Positions 51,739 to 60,515 of a DNA stretch of 64,000 bases are shown in pieces. Origin of the DNA: Phyllobacterium myrsinacearum (lineage in GTDB: Bacteria > Pseudomonadota > Alphaproteobacteria > Rhizobiales > Rhizobiaceae); assembly GCF_002980555.1 (NCBI RefSeq), contig NZ_PVBT01000002.1, positions 744,001-808,000 on the forward strand. The letters are read 5' to 3'. A program made the translations under genes and the position numbers. Every line of letters starts with the position of its first letter. Position 1 is the stretch's first letter. The notes under the pieces are model-generated. The model saw only the letters and a program-made list of their open reading frames with translations, was not told the origin of the DNA and did no database searches.

Positions 51739-53139
51739 CTAGAGGATTTCGTCTTTGAGGTAATACCAGCGGTACATTCCCCACTGGCCGAGGCGCCGGA
51801 ACGGCGTCAGCATGCCGTGGCTGGGCAGAGGCGAGGTGAAGATCGGCAGGTCGAGCGTACCACCCTTGCCGACCGCCATCTGAGCCATACGGCGACCGGC
51901 CTGGGCCGAATACATGACGCCGTTGCCACCATAACCCATGGCATAGAACAGCTGCTGCTTCGGGTCGGGCTGAAAGATGCGTGGCATCATGTCATGGCTG
52001 ACATCGACCCAACCCCACCAGGAGTAATCGACCTCGATTCCGCGCAGGATTGGAAATTTGCGGTGCAGTCCCTCAACCAGCCGGTCGAAATGCCTGGGGT
52101 TGACCGCGTCGCGCCCCGTGATGGCGCTGCGGCTGCCGATTTGCACGCGGCCATCAGGCAGCATGCGGTAGTAATGGCGCAGCGTGCGGGTATCGGTGAG
52201 CGGAACCAGCGCCCTGAAATTGAGCGCTTCCCGTTCACCTGGCGTCAGCGGGCGGGTGACAATCGAGTTGGACAGGATTGGCATCAGCCGGTGACGGGTC
52301 GATTTATGCATGCCGGACGAGGTATAGCCGGCCGTGGCGATACAGACCGCGCGCGCCCTGACGACGCCGCCCGGCGTGCGCAAGTGGTGGACGCCGCCTT
52401 TAAGCTCGCTGCCGAGCACGGGGCTCGAGGTGTACACTTTCACACCCAGTTTGCGGGCAAGCTTGAGATAGCCGAAGGCAAGCTTGGCTGCATGAATGCC
52501 CATACCGTCAGGCTCGTACATTGCACCTTCCGCTTCAGCGTCACGGACGAAATCGCTGTGCACCTCGTCGCGACCCATCATACGCGCGGGGTAGCCAAAA
52601 ACTGCATTGAGCAGGCGCGTTTCCTTTTCCAGAGCCGGCAGCACCTTAGTGCGATGGGCGATGTAGAGGTGGCCACCGTCCTGCGGGTCGCAATCGATCT
52701 CCGGCTCGCGGATCAGACTGCGGAACAGGTCGAATGCTTCGGCGATTTCGCTGTGCAGTTTTCTGGCGACATCGACGCCCCACCGTTCAATCCATTGCGA
52801 ACGCTTGAGACGGCCGGCGGAAATCTGCGCCTGACCGCCATTGCGGGTCGAGCAACCCCAGGCGACGCCATTGGCCTCGAGTACCGTCGCCCGGACGCCA
52901 TGCTCGCGTGCCAGATGGATCGCACAGGAAAGGCCGGTATAGCCGGACCCGACAATGGCTATATCGACATCGATGTCGTGTAGCACCGGTCCGTCGTCTT
53001 CGGGTTCGGGTCCGGCGGTGGCGATCCAATAGGTCGGCGCGTAATCCTTGCCGTCACCGGGGCTGCAGGCATGCACCGGATCATAGACGGGATCGAACGG
53101 CTTGCGCTTTGCCGCCGGCCGGATAAGTTTCTGTTCCAT
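51739..53139 (-). CDS. tauY: Taurine dehydrogenase, large (FAD) subunit
   Basis: A 466-residue FAD-dependent oxidoreductase of the DadA/GlpD fold. The dinucleotide site is 'DIAIVGSGYTGLSCAIHLAREHG', with 'WGCSTRNGGQAQIS' and a C-terminal 'FYAMGYGGNGVMYSAQAGRRMAQM'. It oxidises the amino group of taurine to give sulfoacetaldehyde and ammonia. The ATG at 53139 follows GGGAGG; the longer frame overlaps tauX and is rejected. Operon position after tauX and before xsc supports the assignment. Confidence 0.85.
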   Translation of the reverse strand: MEQKLIRPAAKRKPFDPVYDPVHACSPGDGKDYAPTYWIATAGPEPEDDGPVLHDIDVDIAIVGSGYTGLSCAIHLAREHGVRATVLEANGVAWGCSTRNGGQAQISAGRLKRSQWIERWGVDVARKLHSEIAEAFDLFRSLIREPEIDCDPQDGGHLYIAHRTKVLPALEKETRLLNAVFGYPARMMGRDEVHSDFVRDAEAEGAMYEPDGMGIHAAKLAFGYLKLARKLGVKVYTSSPVLGSELKGGVHHLRTPGGVVRARAVCIATAGYTSSGMHKSTRHRLMPILSNSIVTRPLTPGEREALNFRALVPLTDTRTLRHYYRMLPDGRVQIGSRSAITGRDAVNPRHFDRLVEGLHRKFPILRGIEVDYSWWGWVDVSHDMMPRIFQPDPKQQLFYAMGYGGNGVMYSAQAGRRMAQMAVGKGGTLDLPIFTSPLPSHGMLTPFRRLGQWGMYRWYYLKDEIL

Positions 53140-53161
53140 TGTGTGGTCCTCCCGAAGCCGC

Positions 53162-53548
53162 TCATGCACCTGCCGCAATGAGCGGACGGCTTTTGCGAAA
53201 GGCCTGTTTGCGCACGATCTTGCCGCTGCTAAGCGTGAACAGGTCGCAACCCTCCGCTTCAACTCGGCTGCCATCGGCATTGGTGCCTGTAAACGTCCAT
53301 TCGGAAACGGCACGGTCGCCTTGGACGAAATGATCATAATGGGCCCAGTGCGCGTCGGGCATGGTCTTCCATACGCTGCTGAAAGCATTGGCGATGGCCT
53401 CGGTGCCCTCGAAGCGAACGCCATGGACCTCGGGACCACCAACCGCATTGAAGATGCAGTTCTTGGCGAAGTAACACATCACGGCGTCAATATCGTGCCG
53501 GTTGAAGGCGTCGAACAGTCTGGCTAAATCGTCGGCGGTTAACGCCAT
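53162..53548 (-). CDS. tauX: Taurine dehydrogenase, small subunit (SnoaL/NTF2-like)
   Basis: A 128-residue protein of the SnoaL-like NTF2 fold ('LARLFDAFNRHDIDAVMCYFAKNCIFNAVGGPEVHG', 'WTFTGTNADGSRVEAEGCDLFTLSSGKIVRKQAF'). The annotated small subunits of taurine dehydrogenase belong to this fold and lie directly before tauY, as here (22 bp spacing). Its exact contribution to catalysis is unclear in the family. Confidence 0.8.
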   Translation of the reverse strand: MALTADDLARLFDAFNRHDIDAVMCYFAKNCIFNAVGGPEVHGVRFEGTEAIANAFSSVWKTMPDAHWAHYDHFVQGDRAVSEWTFTGTNADGSRVEAEGCDLFTLSSGKIVRKQAFRKSRPLIAAGA

Positions 53549-53687
53549 GGCATGGTCCTCATATTTCAGGGGCGAGGCCGGACATGGCTCCGCCGTTGCC
53601 GGGCAAGCCGGCCGGTTGAACGGTCATGGGATGCGGTTACCAGAGCCGCCTATGGCGGCGGCGGCAGTTGGTGATTGGCTGTCGTCA

Positions 53688-54515
53688 TCAGACCTTGCCC
53701 TTCCACGGGATCAGGATCTTCTCGAGGTAACGCAGCAGCAGATCGAAGGCGAAGGCAAAGATGCCGATGACTATGATACCCATGATCACGGTATCGCTGG
53801 CGAGATATTCGGCGGCGTTGAGCACCATGAAGCCAAGCCCCCTATGGGCCGCCACCATCTCAGCGGCGACGAGTGTCGTCCATCCGACGCCAATGCCGAT
53901 GCGCATGCCGGTGAAGATTTCAGGCATGGCGGCCTTGAGGATTACTTGGCTGATGACCTGGGTGCGGGTCGCACCCATTGCATAGGCAGCATGGATTTGC
54001 TCCGTCGACACCGAGCGCACGCCAGCGCGCGCGGCGATTGCCATCGGCGCAAAGATAGCGAGATAGATGAGGAAGACCTTTGGGAACTCGCCAATTCCCA
54101 GCCAAATGATAATCAACGGCAGATAGGCAAGCGGCGGCAAGGGCCGGTAGAACTCGATGATCGGATCGAACAGGCCGCGCATGATGCGGTTGACGCCCAT
54201 CAGAATGCCGACCGGCACCGCGCTAACCAGGGCCAGCAGGAAGGCACCGAGCACCCGGCTCAGGCTTGCCAGGGTATGCTGGGTCAGCGTCGAATTGGAG
54301 ACACCTTCAGTCATGGCCACCATGAACTTGTCCCAGACGGCGAGAGGCGACGGCAAGAACAGCGGTTTGACCCAGCCCATTTCGGTGACGAGGAGCCACA
54401 ATGCGAAGATAAGGAGTGCGGTGATCAGGCTGATGTGACTGCTCATGCCGTCGCCGGGCGCGCCATAGATCTTGCCGGGGCGGACGGGTTTGGCCTTCGA
54501 TACCAAATCAAACAT
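53688..54515 (-). CDS. tauC: Taurine ABC transporter, permease
   Basis: A 275-residue permease of the SsuC/TauC type. Helices such as 'LITALLIFALWLLVTEMG' and 'ALAYLPLIIIWLGIGEFPKVFLIYLAIF' flank the docking loop 'AYAMGATRTQVISQVILKAAMPEIFTGM'. The ATG at 54515 overlaps the tauB stop by a few bases. The longer upstream frame is a shadow of tauB. Confidence 0.9.
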   Translation of the reverse strand: MFDLVSKAKPVRPGKIYGAPGDGMSSHISLITALLIFALWLLVTEMGWVKPLFLPSPLAVWDKFMVAMTEGVSNSTLTQHTLASLSRVLGAFLLALVSAVPVGILMGVNRIMRGLFDPIIEFYRPLPPLAYLPLIIIWLGIGEFPKVFLIYLAIFAPMAIAARAGVRSVSTEQIHAAYAMGATRTQVISQVILKAAMPEIFTGMRIGIGVGWTTLVAAEMVAAHRGLGFMVLNAAEYLASDTVIMGIIVIGIFAFAFDLLLRYLEKILIPWKGKV

Positions 54516-55320
54516 TGAGGAGCTCCGGGTTGTCGGACTGGCGCTCGTCGCCGTAGATGATGCCGAGGATTTGTTCGCGCATGTCGATGAAATCACGACT
54601 GGATTTGATTGCACGGGCGTTGCCCTCCTCAAGGAAACGTCGATTGAAATCGAGTTCGTAGGTGTGGGTGATGCGGCCGGGCCGCGGTGACATGACAATC
54701 AGCCGGGAGCCGAGGAACAATGCCTCCTCCACGCTGTGGGTGATGAAGAAGAACATCTTGCTGGTGAGCTGCCAGACCTTGAGCAGAAGCTCCTGAATGG
54801 TCTCGCGGGTCAATGCGTCGAGTGCCGCCATCGGCTCGTCCATCAGGAGCATGGCCGGATCGCAGGTAAGCGCCCGGGCAATGCCGACACGTTGCTGCAT
54901 GCCACCTGACAGATGGTAGATCATGTGCCGGTGGAACTCCTGCAGGCCAACCAGCGCAAGGTTCTTCGTGGCGATCTCGCGGCGCGTCTGCCTGTTGACA
55001 CCCTGCAGCTTGAGACCGAATTCGGTGTTGTCAATGACGTTGAGCCAAGGCAGCAGAGCGTGTTTCTGGAACACGACACCACGGTCAGCGCTGGGACCGA
55101 TAACCTGTTGTCCGCCGAGCGTAATGTCGCCATCGGTAGGCGCCATGAAACCGGCCATGAGATTGAGCAGTGTGGTCTTGCCGCAGCCTGAAGCGCCGAG
55201 CGCGACGACGAAATCGCCGCTCTTGATCTCCAGGTTCACGCCCTTGAGCGCAATGATCGCCTGATCGGTATAGAGGCCTGGGTAGGTCAGGCTGACATTG
55301 CTGACATTGAAAGTTTTCAT
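54508..55320 (-). CDS. tauB: Taurine ABC transporter, ATP-binding protein
   Basis: A 270-residue ATPase of the nitrate/sulfonate/taurine group. Walker A 'ALGASGCGKTTLLNLMAG', signature 'LSGGMQQRVGIARAL', Walker B 'AMLLMDEPMAALD' and H-loop 'FFITHSVEEALFLG' are present. The ATG at 55320 starts 'MKTFNVSNVSLTYPG'. It overlaps tauC and lies 77 bp after tauA. Confidence 0.92.
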   Translation of the reverse strand: MKTFNVSNVSLTYPGLYTDQAIIALKGVNLEIKSGDFVVALGASGCGKTTLLNLMAGFMAPTDGDITLGGQQVIGPSADRGVVFQKHALLPWLNVIDNTEFGLKLQGVNRQTRREIATKNLALVGLQEFHRHMIYHLSGGMQQRVGIARALTCDPAMLLMDEPMAALDALTRETIQELLLKVWQLTSKMFFFITHSVEEALFLGSRLIVMSPRPGRITHTYELDFNRRFLEEGNARAIKSSRDFIDMREQILGIIYGDERQSDNPELLNV

Positions 55321-55396
55321 CGTGCCGTGCCTTTCGCTGATTTCAGAGGAGGGAAGGCAGCCACCGACTCGCGGACGAGCCGGCAACGCATCTCGA

Positions 55397-56416
55397 TTAC
55401 TTGGATGCCTCCTTGGCATAGTTGCTGTTGACGAAAGGCCTGTAGTCGTCTAGCGCCCTGTCGATCTGCTTCTGCGCGACGAGGAACCTGGCGCTTTCGT
55501 TCAGTGCCTTGGTGGCGCCGCCGCCCAACCAAGTTTCGGAGGCCTGCTCGTCAGCGTTGGGAAACGACAGGAGGTTGAGCGCCTCGACAGCACCGGCACC
55601 GTCGCCGCCGATCAGCTTGACGATATCCCGGACCTGTGGCGAGTCCGCAGTCCAGCTTGCCTTGTTTCTGTTGTAGTCCGTGTAGGACTGGGCCAGCACC
55701 TTGGTGAAGGCAGCCATGAACTTCGGGTTGTCGGCAGCCCATTTCTTGTCCGCGACAAGACCGTCGAATGTCGGCACCGAAGCGGCTCCAATAGCCTCGG
55801 AGTCGGCTATGGTCTTGCCGTTCTTGAGCAGTTCTGTCAGCGCCGGCGGCCAAACATAGGCGGCGTCGATGTCGCCGCGCTGCCAGGCGGCGATGATCTG
55901 CGGCGGCTTCATGTTGAGGATGTTAACCTCGCGCGGATCGACCTTCCACACCTGTTCGAGGCCGACCAGCAGATGGAAGTGCGAGGTCGAAACGAAGGGA
56001 ACGCCAACATTTTTACCCTTAAGATCCTGCGGCTTCTCGATGCCTGAGCCGTTGCGCACAACCAGCGCTTCCGATTTGCCGATATTGTCGAGGATCCAGA
56101 ACAGTTCAAGGTCGACACCACGGGTAGCAGCAGCGGCGGTACCTGTCGAACCAATGACGCCGATCGGCACATTACCGGAGGCAAGTGCGGTCGAGATATC
56201 GCCGCCCGAGCTGAACTGACGCCAGTCAATGGTGTAGCCGGCATCCTTCGCTGCCGCATTGAAACGACCGTCGGCAATCGCCGTGACGAACGGTCCGACG
56301 ATCTGCTGATAGCCGACGACCACGGTCGTCTCGGCATGCGCGAAACTGGTTGCGCATATACCGGCCGTTAACAGTACGGCGCCGGCAAAATGCTTGAAAT
56401 GTTTGAATTCGGTCAT
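55397..56416 (-). CDS. tauA: Taurine ABC transporter, substrate-binding protein
   Basis: A 339-residue periplasmic protein. The signal peptide ends 'ATSFAHAETTVVVGYQ'. Family marks are 'VGPFVTAIADGRFNAAAKDAG', 'SGNVPIGVIGSTGTAAAATRGVDLELFWILDNIGKSEALVV', 'GVPFVSTSHFHLLVGLEQ' and 'AYVWPPALTELLKNGK', strongly like TauA proteins. The ATG at 56416 has a good AGAGGG site. It is the first gene of the leftward taurine operon, divergent from tauR. Confidence 0.92.
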   Translation of the reverse strand: MTEFKHFKHFAGAVLLTAGICATSFAHAETTVVVGYQQIVGPFVTAIADGRFNAAAKDAGYTIDWRQFSSGGDISTALASGNVPIGVIGSTGTAAAATRGVDLELFWILDNIGKSEALVVRNGSGIEKPQDLKGKNVGVPFVSTSHFHLLVGLEQVWKVDPREVNILNMKPPQIIAAWQRGDIDAAYVWPPALTELLKNGKTIADSEAIGAASVPTFDGLVADKKWAADNPKFMAAFTKVLAQSYTDYNRNKASWTADSPQVRDIVKLIGGDGAGAVEALNLLSFPNADEQASETWLGGGATKALNESARFLVAQKQIDRALDDYRPFVNSNYAKEASK

Positions 56417-56572
56417 TGTTACCCTCTTTGTTTTTATTGCTTCCGGTTGGTCCGGAAACCCGCTGGCTTTGGTGCCGGTCTTGGTTCTGGTTGATAGACT
56501 TAAATGAGAGATACCAATTGCCTTATATCCAGATTGGAAGTTGAATGACTCCAGTTTAACTTCCGGGCGGCC
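56417..56572. promoter_or_regulatory. tauA/tauR divergent promoter region
   Basis: The 156-bp gap must hold both promoters and the TauR operator. Candidate half-sites are GACTTAA (56497-56503) and CCAGTTTAA (56551-56559), which partly resemble the CTGGACYTAA repeats described for TauR in Rhodobacter. The match is loose and the exact operator remains uncertain. Confidence 0.35.
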
Positions 56573-58069
56573 ATGGCGCATTCAGCAGTTTCCAAAACGA
56601 TTTTTTTCCTTGACCCCGCCAGCCGGGTGGGCTTGCAGGTGCAAATCCGTGAGACGATTGTGTCCGCTGTACTCGCCGGCCGCATCCAGCCGGGCGCGCA
56701 ACTGCCGTCGACACGCAAACTTGCGGACTATCTCAACATCTCGCGCATCACGGTAACGCTTGCCTATCAGGAGCTCGCATCGCAGGGCTATGTCGAGACG
56801 GCTCGTCGCAGCGCTTATCGCATTTCAAACAATCCACCGATCGGACTGCTGGCGACGGAGGCGATGCCGGCTGTGAACAACGCCATTGACTGGCCGGCCA
56901 AGATCAGGACGAGCTTTGTCGTCGCCAAGCAGATGAGCAAGCCGTTGGACTGGCGGCGCTATCCCTATCCGTTTCTGTATGGCCAAATGGACCCATCCTT
57001 GTTCGACCTCAATGCCTGGCGCGATTGTGCCAGGCGAGCACTTGCCCGCGAAGATTTCGAGCTGATGGCAGGCGACTTTGCTGCCGCCGACGATGTGCAG
57101 CTCGTCAACTATATATGCTCGCGCACCCTACCCAGTCGCGGCATCCGGGCCAATACCGACGAGATCCTCGTCACCGTGGGAGCGCAGAATGCGCTCTGGA
57201 TCGTCACCAGGCTTTTGCTGCGGCAAGGGACACACGCCGTGTGTGAAAGCCCTTGTCACCCTGATATGAGCGCATCGCTTTTGCTGAGCGGGGCACGGGT
57301 GACGGCGATAGGCGTCGACAAAGAGGGGCTGCCGCCGATAAATATCCCAGCGGACGTCGACGCCGTCTTCGTTACCCCCAGCCATCACTCGCCGACGGGA
57401 GCAACGATGCCAATCGAGCGCCGTGCCCGCCTGCTGGAGGCGGCAAACGAACAGGACTTCATCATTATCGAGGATGATTATGAATTCGAAATGAGCTTTC
57501 TCGCACCACCGTCGCCGGCGTTGAAAGCCTTCGACCGCAAAGGCCGTGTATTGTATATCGGCAGCTTCTCCAAGTCGCTCTTCCCCGGGCTGCGGCTAGG
57601 TTACCTGGTAGCCCCAGCACCCTTCATCCGCGAGGCCCGAGCGCTTCGTGCCCTTATGTTACGCCATCCCCCGGGGCACCTACAGCGTACGGCGGCATAT
57701 TTCCTGGCGTTCGGCCACCATGACGCCGCGTTGCATCGCATGCGCGATGAGTATCACAAGCGTCACATCATCATGGCCAAGGCGCTCCAGCGCGAGGGCT
57801 TCACCATAGCGGGATCATCGGCTTTCGGCGGTACCTCGTTCTGGGTGGAGGGACCGGAAGGGCTTGACGCTGATTTGTTGATGGCCGAGCTTCGGCAGGA
57901 CGGTGTGCTGATCGAATCCGGCTCCCCCTTCTTTCCTGACGCCAATGGCCCATGCAGCTTCTTTCGCATGGGCTATTCATCGATCCCGCGTAGTAACATC
58001 GATGAGGGCGTTGCCCGGACCAGGGCGCGGATCGAAACGCTACTTTCCTGGCCTACTCCCAAGAAGTGA
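56573..58069 (+). CDS. tauR: MocR-type GntR/aminotransferase regulator of taurine genes
   Basis: A 498-residue fusion protein. The N-terminal GntR winged HTH is 'IRETIVSAVLAGRIQPGAQLPSTRKLADYLNISRITVTLAYQEL'. The C-terminal part is an aminotransferase-like PLP domain with the Schiff-base Lys in 'YIGSFSKSLFPGLRLGYL'. TauR is the PLP-dependent activator of taurine genes, and the divergent position beside tauA supports the name. Taurine is expected to react with PLP as inducer. Confidence 0.9.
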   Translation: MAHSAVSKTIFFLDPASRVGLQVQIRETIVSAVLAGRIQPGAQLPSTRKLADYLNISRITVTLAYQELASQGYVETARRSAYRISNNPPIGLLATEAMPAVNNAIDWPAKIRTSFVVAKQMSKPLDWRRYPYPFLYGQMDPSLFDLNAWRDCARRALAREDFELMAGDFAAADDVQLVNYICSRTLPSRGIRANTDEILVTVGAQNALWIVTRLLLRQGTHAVCESPCHPDMSASLLLSGARVTAIGVDKEGLPPINIPADVDAVFVTPSHHSPTGATMPIERRARLLEAANEQDFIIIEDDYEFEMSFLAPPSPALKAFDRKGRVLYIGSFSKSLFPGLRLGYLVAPAPFIREARALRALMLRHPPGHLQRTAAYFLAFGHHDAALHRMRDEYHKRHIIMAKALQREGFTIAGSSAFGGTSFWVEGPEGLDADLLMAELRQDGVLIESGSPFFPDANGPCSFFRMGYSSIPRSNIDEGVARTRARIETLLSWPTPKK

Positions 58070-58338
58070 TCCAGGTTGCTCTGCCTTCTCATGCGGCCGG
58101 CCCGGTGGCGTGGCGATGTTCTCAGCAAAAACCGCAGCCGCCCGCCGTTTCTGGATTTCACACATGACCCGGCAACGTCTGCGGCAGATGCCTCGGATTC
58201 GGTGGAGACCCCTGAGGTGACAGGACACTCAGCCCATATGCCTGTTCGAAGTACCAGAAGGCATGCCACCTGCTGCATTAGAGTATTTATTACGCGACAG
58301 GGATTGATCCGTCGCAGGGGTTTGAAAATCCGAACTGT

Positions 58339-59025
58339 CTATTTATTTGCTAAAATACCCTCAGCGATAGTGGTAGCGGCAGCGATATGGGCGCGACAAG
58401 CCGCTGCTGCTGCTTCCGGATTGTTGTTCTCAATGCCTGTAAATATTTCGCGGATTTGCGCAGGGCCAGACACGGTCCGGTTGGCTGTGGAGAGCGTCAT
58501 TACCCGCAAGCGGGAAATCCGACTGTTCAATCGCTCGACTATTTCCCAAGCGATTGTATGGCCGCCAGTATGAAAGATCACTCTGTAGAAATCGGTTGTT
58601 GCGTCCAATATTCCGAGCGGCGAGTTCTGGCGAGACGTCTGATCAAGCTCATCCAGAGCCTTACGGAGTTCAGCCTTAACTTCGTCATTCGCAACACGAG
58701 CACAATCCGCGACGGCTGTCGTTTCAAGAGCCGCTCTGATGTCGTAAATCTGGCGGGCTACATCCCATTCCAGCGGCGCAACAATTGGTCCGTGCTTGGG
58801 GAGCATCTCTACCAGCCCCTCGGCCTCCATGTGTCGAATAACTTCGCGAATGACCGAACGCGATACGCCAAGGTGATCGCAAAGCGTGCGTTCCACTAAG
58901 CGCGTACCGGGTCCGAAGAGCCCGCTGATAATGGCCCTCCGCATTCGTTGCAGCGCAATCTCGCGCAGCGTTATTGGAGGGGTTTCGATGCGCAAAGCGG
59001 CGAGAGTGTCGTCGTTGGTACTCAT
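58339..59025 (-). CDS. GntR-family regulator, FCD domain
   Basis: A 228-residue repressor. The winged HTH is 'ISGLFGPGTRLVERTLCDHLGVSRSVIREVIRHMEAEGLVE'; the FCD ligand domain follows ('YDIRAALETTAVADCARVAND', 'ATTDFYRVIFHTGGH', 'LRVMTLS'), with His/Asp residues that usually bind a metal and an acid ligand. It is divergent from the monooxygenase operon, and a TGGTATACCA operator-like palindrome lies between them, so it is their likely controller. Confidence 0.9.
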   Translation of the reverse strand: MSTNDDTLAALRIETPPITLREIALQRMRRAIISGLFGPGTRLVERTLCDHLGVSRSVIREVIRHMEAEGLVEMLPKHGPIVAPLEWDVARQIYDIRAALETTAVADCARVANDEVKAELRKALDELDQTSRQNSPLGILDATTDFYRVIFHTGGHTIAWEIVERLNSRISRLRVMTLSTANRTVSGPAQIREIFTGIENNNPEAAAAACRAHIAAATTIAEGILANK

Positions 59026-59064
59026 GTCATCCTTCTAACTTCAAAAAATCATTCCAGCAAGTGC

Positions 59065-59099
59065 TTGACATTTTGTATTATGGTATACCAACATATGAC
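59065..59099 (+). promoter_or_regulatory. Promoter and GntR-type operator of the monooxygenase operon
   Basis: A TTGACA -35 box (59065-59070) is followed by the palindrome TGGTATACCA (59081-59090) and a weak -10 (CAACAT, 59089-59094). FCD-type GntR proteins bind GTATAC-centred dyads, so the palindrome fits an operator that blocks this promoter. Confidence 0.6.
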
Positions 59100-59125
59100 C
59101 AGATGAAATTGCTGGGAGGAATTCC

Positions 59126-59728
59126 ATGGTACCGGTGATCCGCAAGACGTTTCTGCAGATCGAGACGACTCTCGTTGAAGGCGGCAAGGAAGCGGCGGCG
59201 CCGCTGAAGCTGATTGCAGCGCTGGCCGTCGTGAAGAACCCCTGGACCGGTCGCGGCTTCGTGGATGATCTGAAGCCGGAGATCCATGCGGTCGCCCCGG
59301 TACTCGGCGAACTGTTAACCAAGATGATCATCGATACCGTCGGTTCCGGCGAAGCTGTCGAAGCTTACGGAAAGTCTGCAGTGGTTGGTCTGGATGGCGA
59401 GATCGAACATGGCTCGGCGCTCATTCACACTCTGCGTTTCGGCAACCACTACCGCACCGCTGTCGGCGCAAAATCCTATCTCGCCTTCTGCAATACCCGC
59501 GGCCCCGCCAATGCGCCGATCATGATCCCGCTGATGGACAAGAACGATGAAGGCCGTCGCTCGCATTACCTGACGATCCAGTGCGCCATTCCGGACGCGC
59601 CGGCCGCTGACGAGATCGTCGTCGCGCTCGGTGCCTCGATCGGTGGCCGTCCGCATCACCGTATCGGTGATCGCTATCAGGACCTGAAGGAGCTTGGCCA
59701 TGATGTTGCAAACCCTGCATCGGTCTAA
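59126..59728 (+). CDS. Amino_acid_synth (PF06684-type) family protein
   Basis: A 200-residue soluble protein that begins 'MVPVIRKTFLQIETTLVEGGKEAAAPLKLIAALAVVKNPWTG', a good match to the 'amino acid synthesis' family. The biochemical role of this family is not settled; members sit in catabolic clusters with flavin monooxygenases. A GGGAGGAATTCC site precedes the ATG. First gene of the rightward operon; the next gene starts inside its 3' end. Confidence 0.85.
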   Translation: MVPVIRKTFLQIETTLVEGGKEAAAPLKLIAALAVVKNPWTGRGFVDDLKPEIHAVAPVLGELLTKMIIDTVGSGEAVEAYGKSAVVGLDGEIEHGSALIHTLRFGNHYRTAVGAKSYLAFCNTRGPANAPIMIPLMDKNDEGRRSHYLTIQCAIPDAPAADEIVVALGASIGGRPHHRIGDRYQDLKELGHDVANPASV

Positions 59729-60503
59729 GACGCCTTCCGGCGCTGCCTATATTGACCAGGGGCAGGGGCGCGAGACACTTGTTCTCATCCATGGGGTGGG
59801 CATGCGTATCGAAGCCTGGGGGCCGCAGATTGCGCGGTTCTCGAAAGATCACCGCGTGATTGCGGTTGATTTACCGGGACACGGTTTTTCCGCACCGCTC
59901 GATGCTTTGCCGGAAATGCCCCATTTCGTCGCCTGGTTTGCAAGACTGATCGATGAACTGGGGCTCGAAGCGGTCAATGTTGCAGGCCATTCGATGGGCG
60001 CCCTGATTGCCGCCGGTTTTGCCGCGACGGAGCCATCGAAGTTGCGTCGGGTCGCCCTGCTGAACGGTGTCTACAAGCGGACGCCGATGGCGCGGCAGGC
60101 GGTAGAAGCCCGCGCCGACCAAATCTTATCCGGTGCCTTCGATCGTGAGGCGCCGCTGGAGAGATGGTTTTCGGCGGACGAGAAGGATGGCGAAGCCTAT
60201 CACCTCGTGCATGAACTGCTGCAACAAGTCGATTCCAGCGGTTACGCTGCGGCCTATCGGGCCTTTGCGACCGGCGATGCCGTGTATTTGGATAGCTGGC
60301 CGACGGTGACAGCGCCTGCAATGTTCCTGACGGGCGATGGCGACAAGAATTCGACGGCTGAGATGGCCGAAGAGATGGCCAAGGCGGCACCCCGAGGCCA
60401 GGCGGTCGTCATCAAAGGTCACCGGCATATGGTCAATCTCACGGCGCCGCAAGAGGTAAGTAAGGCACTGGCCGACTGGCTCACATGGCAGACTGCACAG
60501 TGA
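59700..60503 (+). CDS. Alpha/beta-hydrolase
   Basis: A 267-residue alpha/beta-hydrolase. The oxyanion segment is 'LIHGVGMRIEAWGPQI', the nucleophile elbow 'AGHSMGALIAAGFA' carries the catalytic Ser, and the late catalytic residues are expected in 'FLTGDGDKNSTA' (Asp) and 'GHRHMVNLTAP' (His). The ATG at 59700 lies inside the end of the preceding gene after GGAG. It could open a ring lactone or amide or cleave a C-C bond after oxygenation; which is not known. Confidence 0.88.
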   Translation: MMLQTLHRSKTPSGAAYIDQGQGRETLVLIHGVGMRIEAWGPQIARFSKDHRVIAVDLPGHGFSAPLDALPEMPHFVAWFARLIDELGLEAVNVAGHSMGALIAAGFAATEPSKLRRVALLNGVYKRTPMARQAVEARADQILSGAFDREAPLERWFSADEKDGEAYHLVHELLQQVDSSGYAAAYRAFATGDAVYLDSWPTVTAPAMFLTGDGDKNSTAEMAEEMAKAAPRGQAVVIKGHRHMVNLTAPQEVSKALADWLTWQTAQ

Positions 60504-60515
60504 GGAGGAATGACA

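Noticed and set aside
50633-51742. Long plus-strand frame (369 codons) opposite xsc
   Set aside because: It is antisense to a clear ThDP enzyme gene, is Arg/Gly/His-rich, and has no family features or ribosome site.
51817-52983. Long plus-strand frame (388 codons) opposite tauY
   Set aside because: Antisense shadow produced by high-GC codon usage of the FAD enzyme gene.
53502-54518. Plus-strand frame of 338 codons opposite tauC
   Set aside because: Antisense to the permease; composition (Asp/His/Gln-rich) is the mirror of transmembrane codons.
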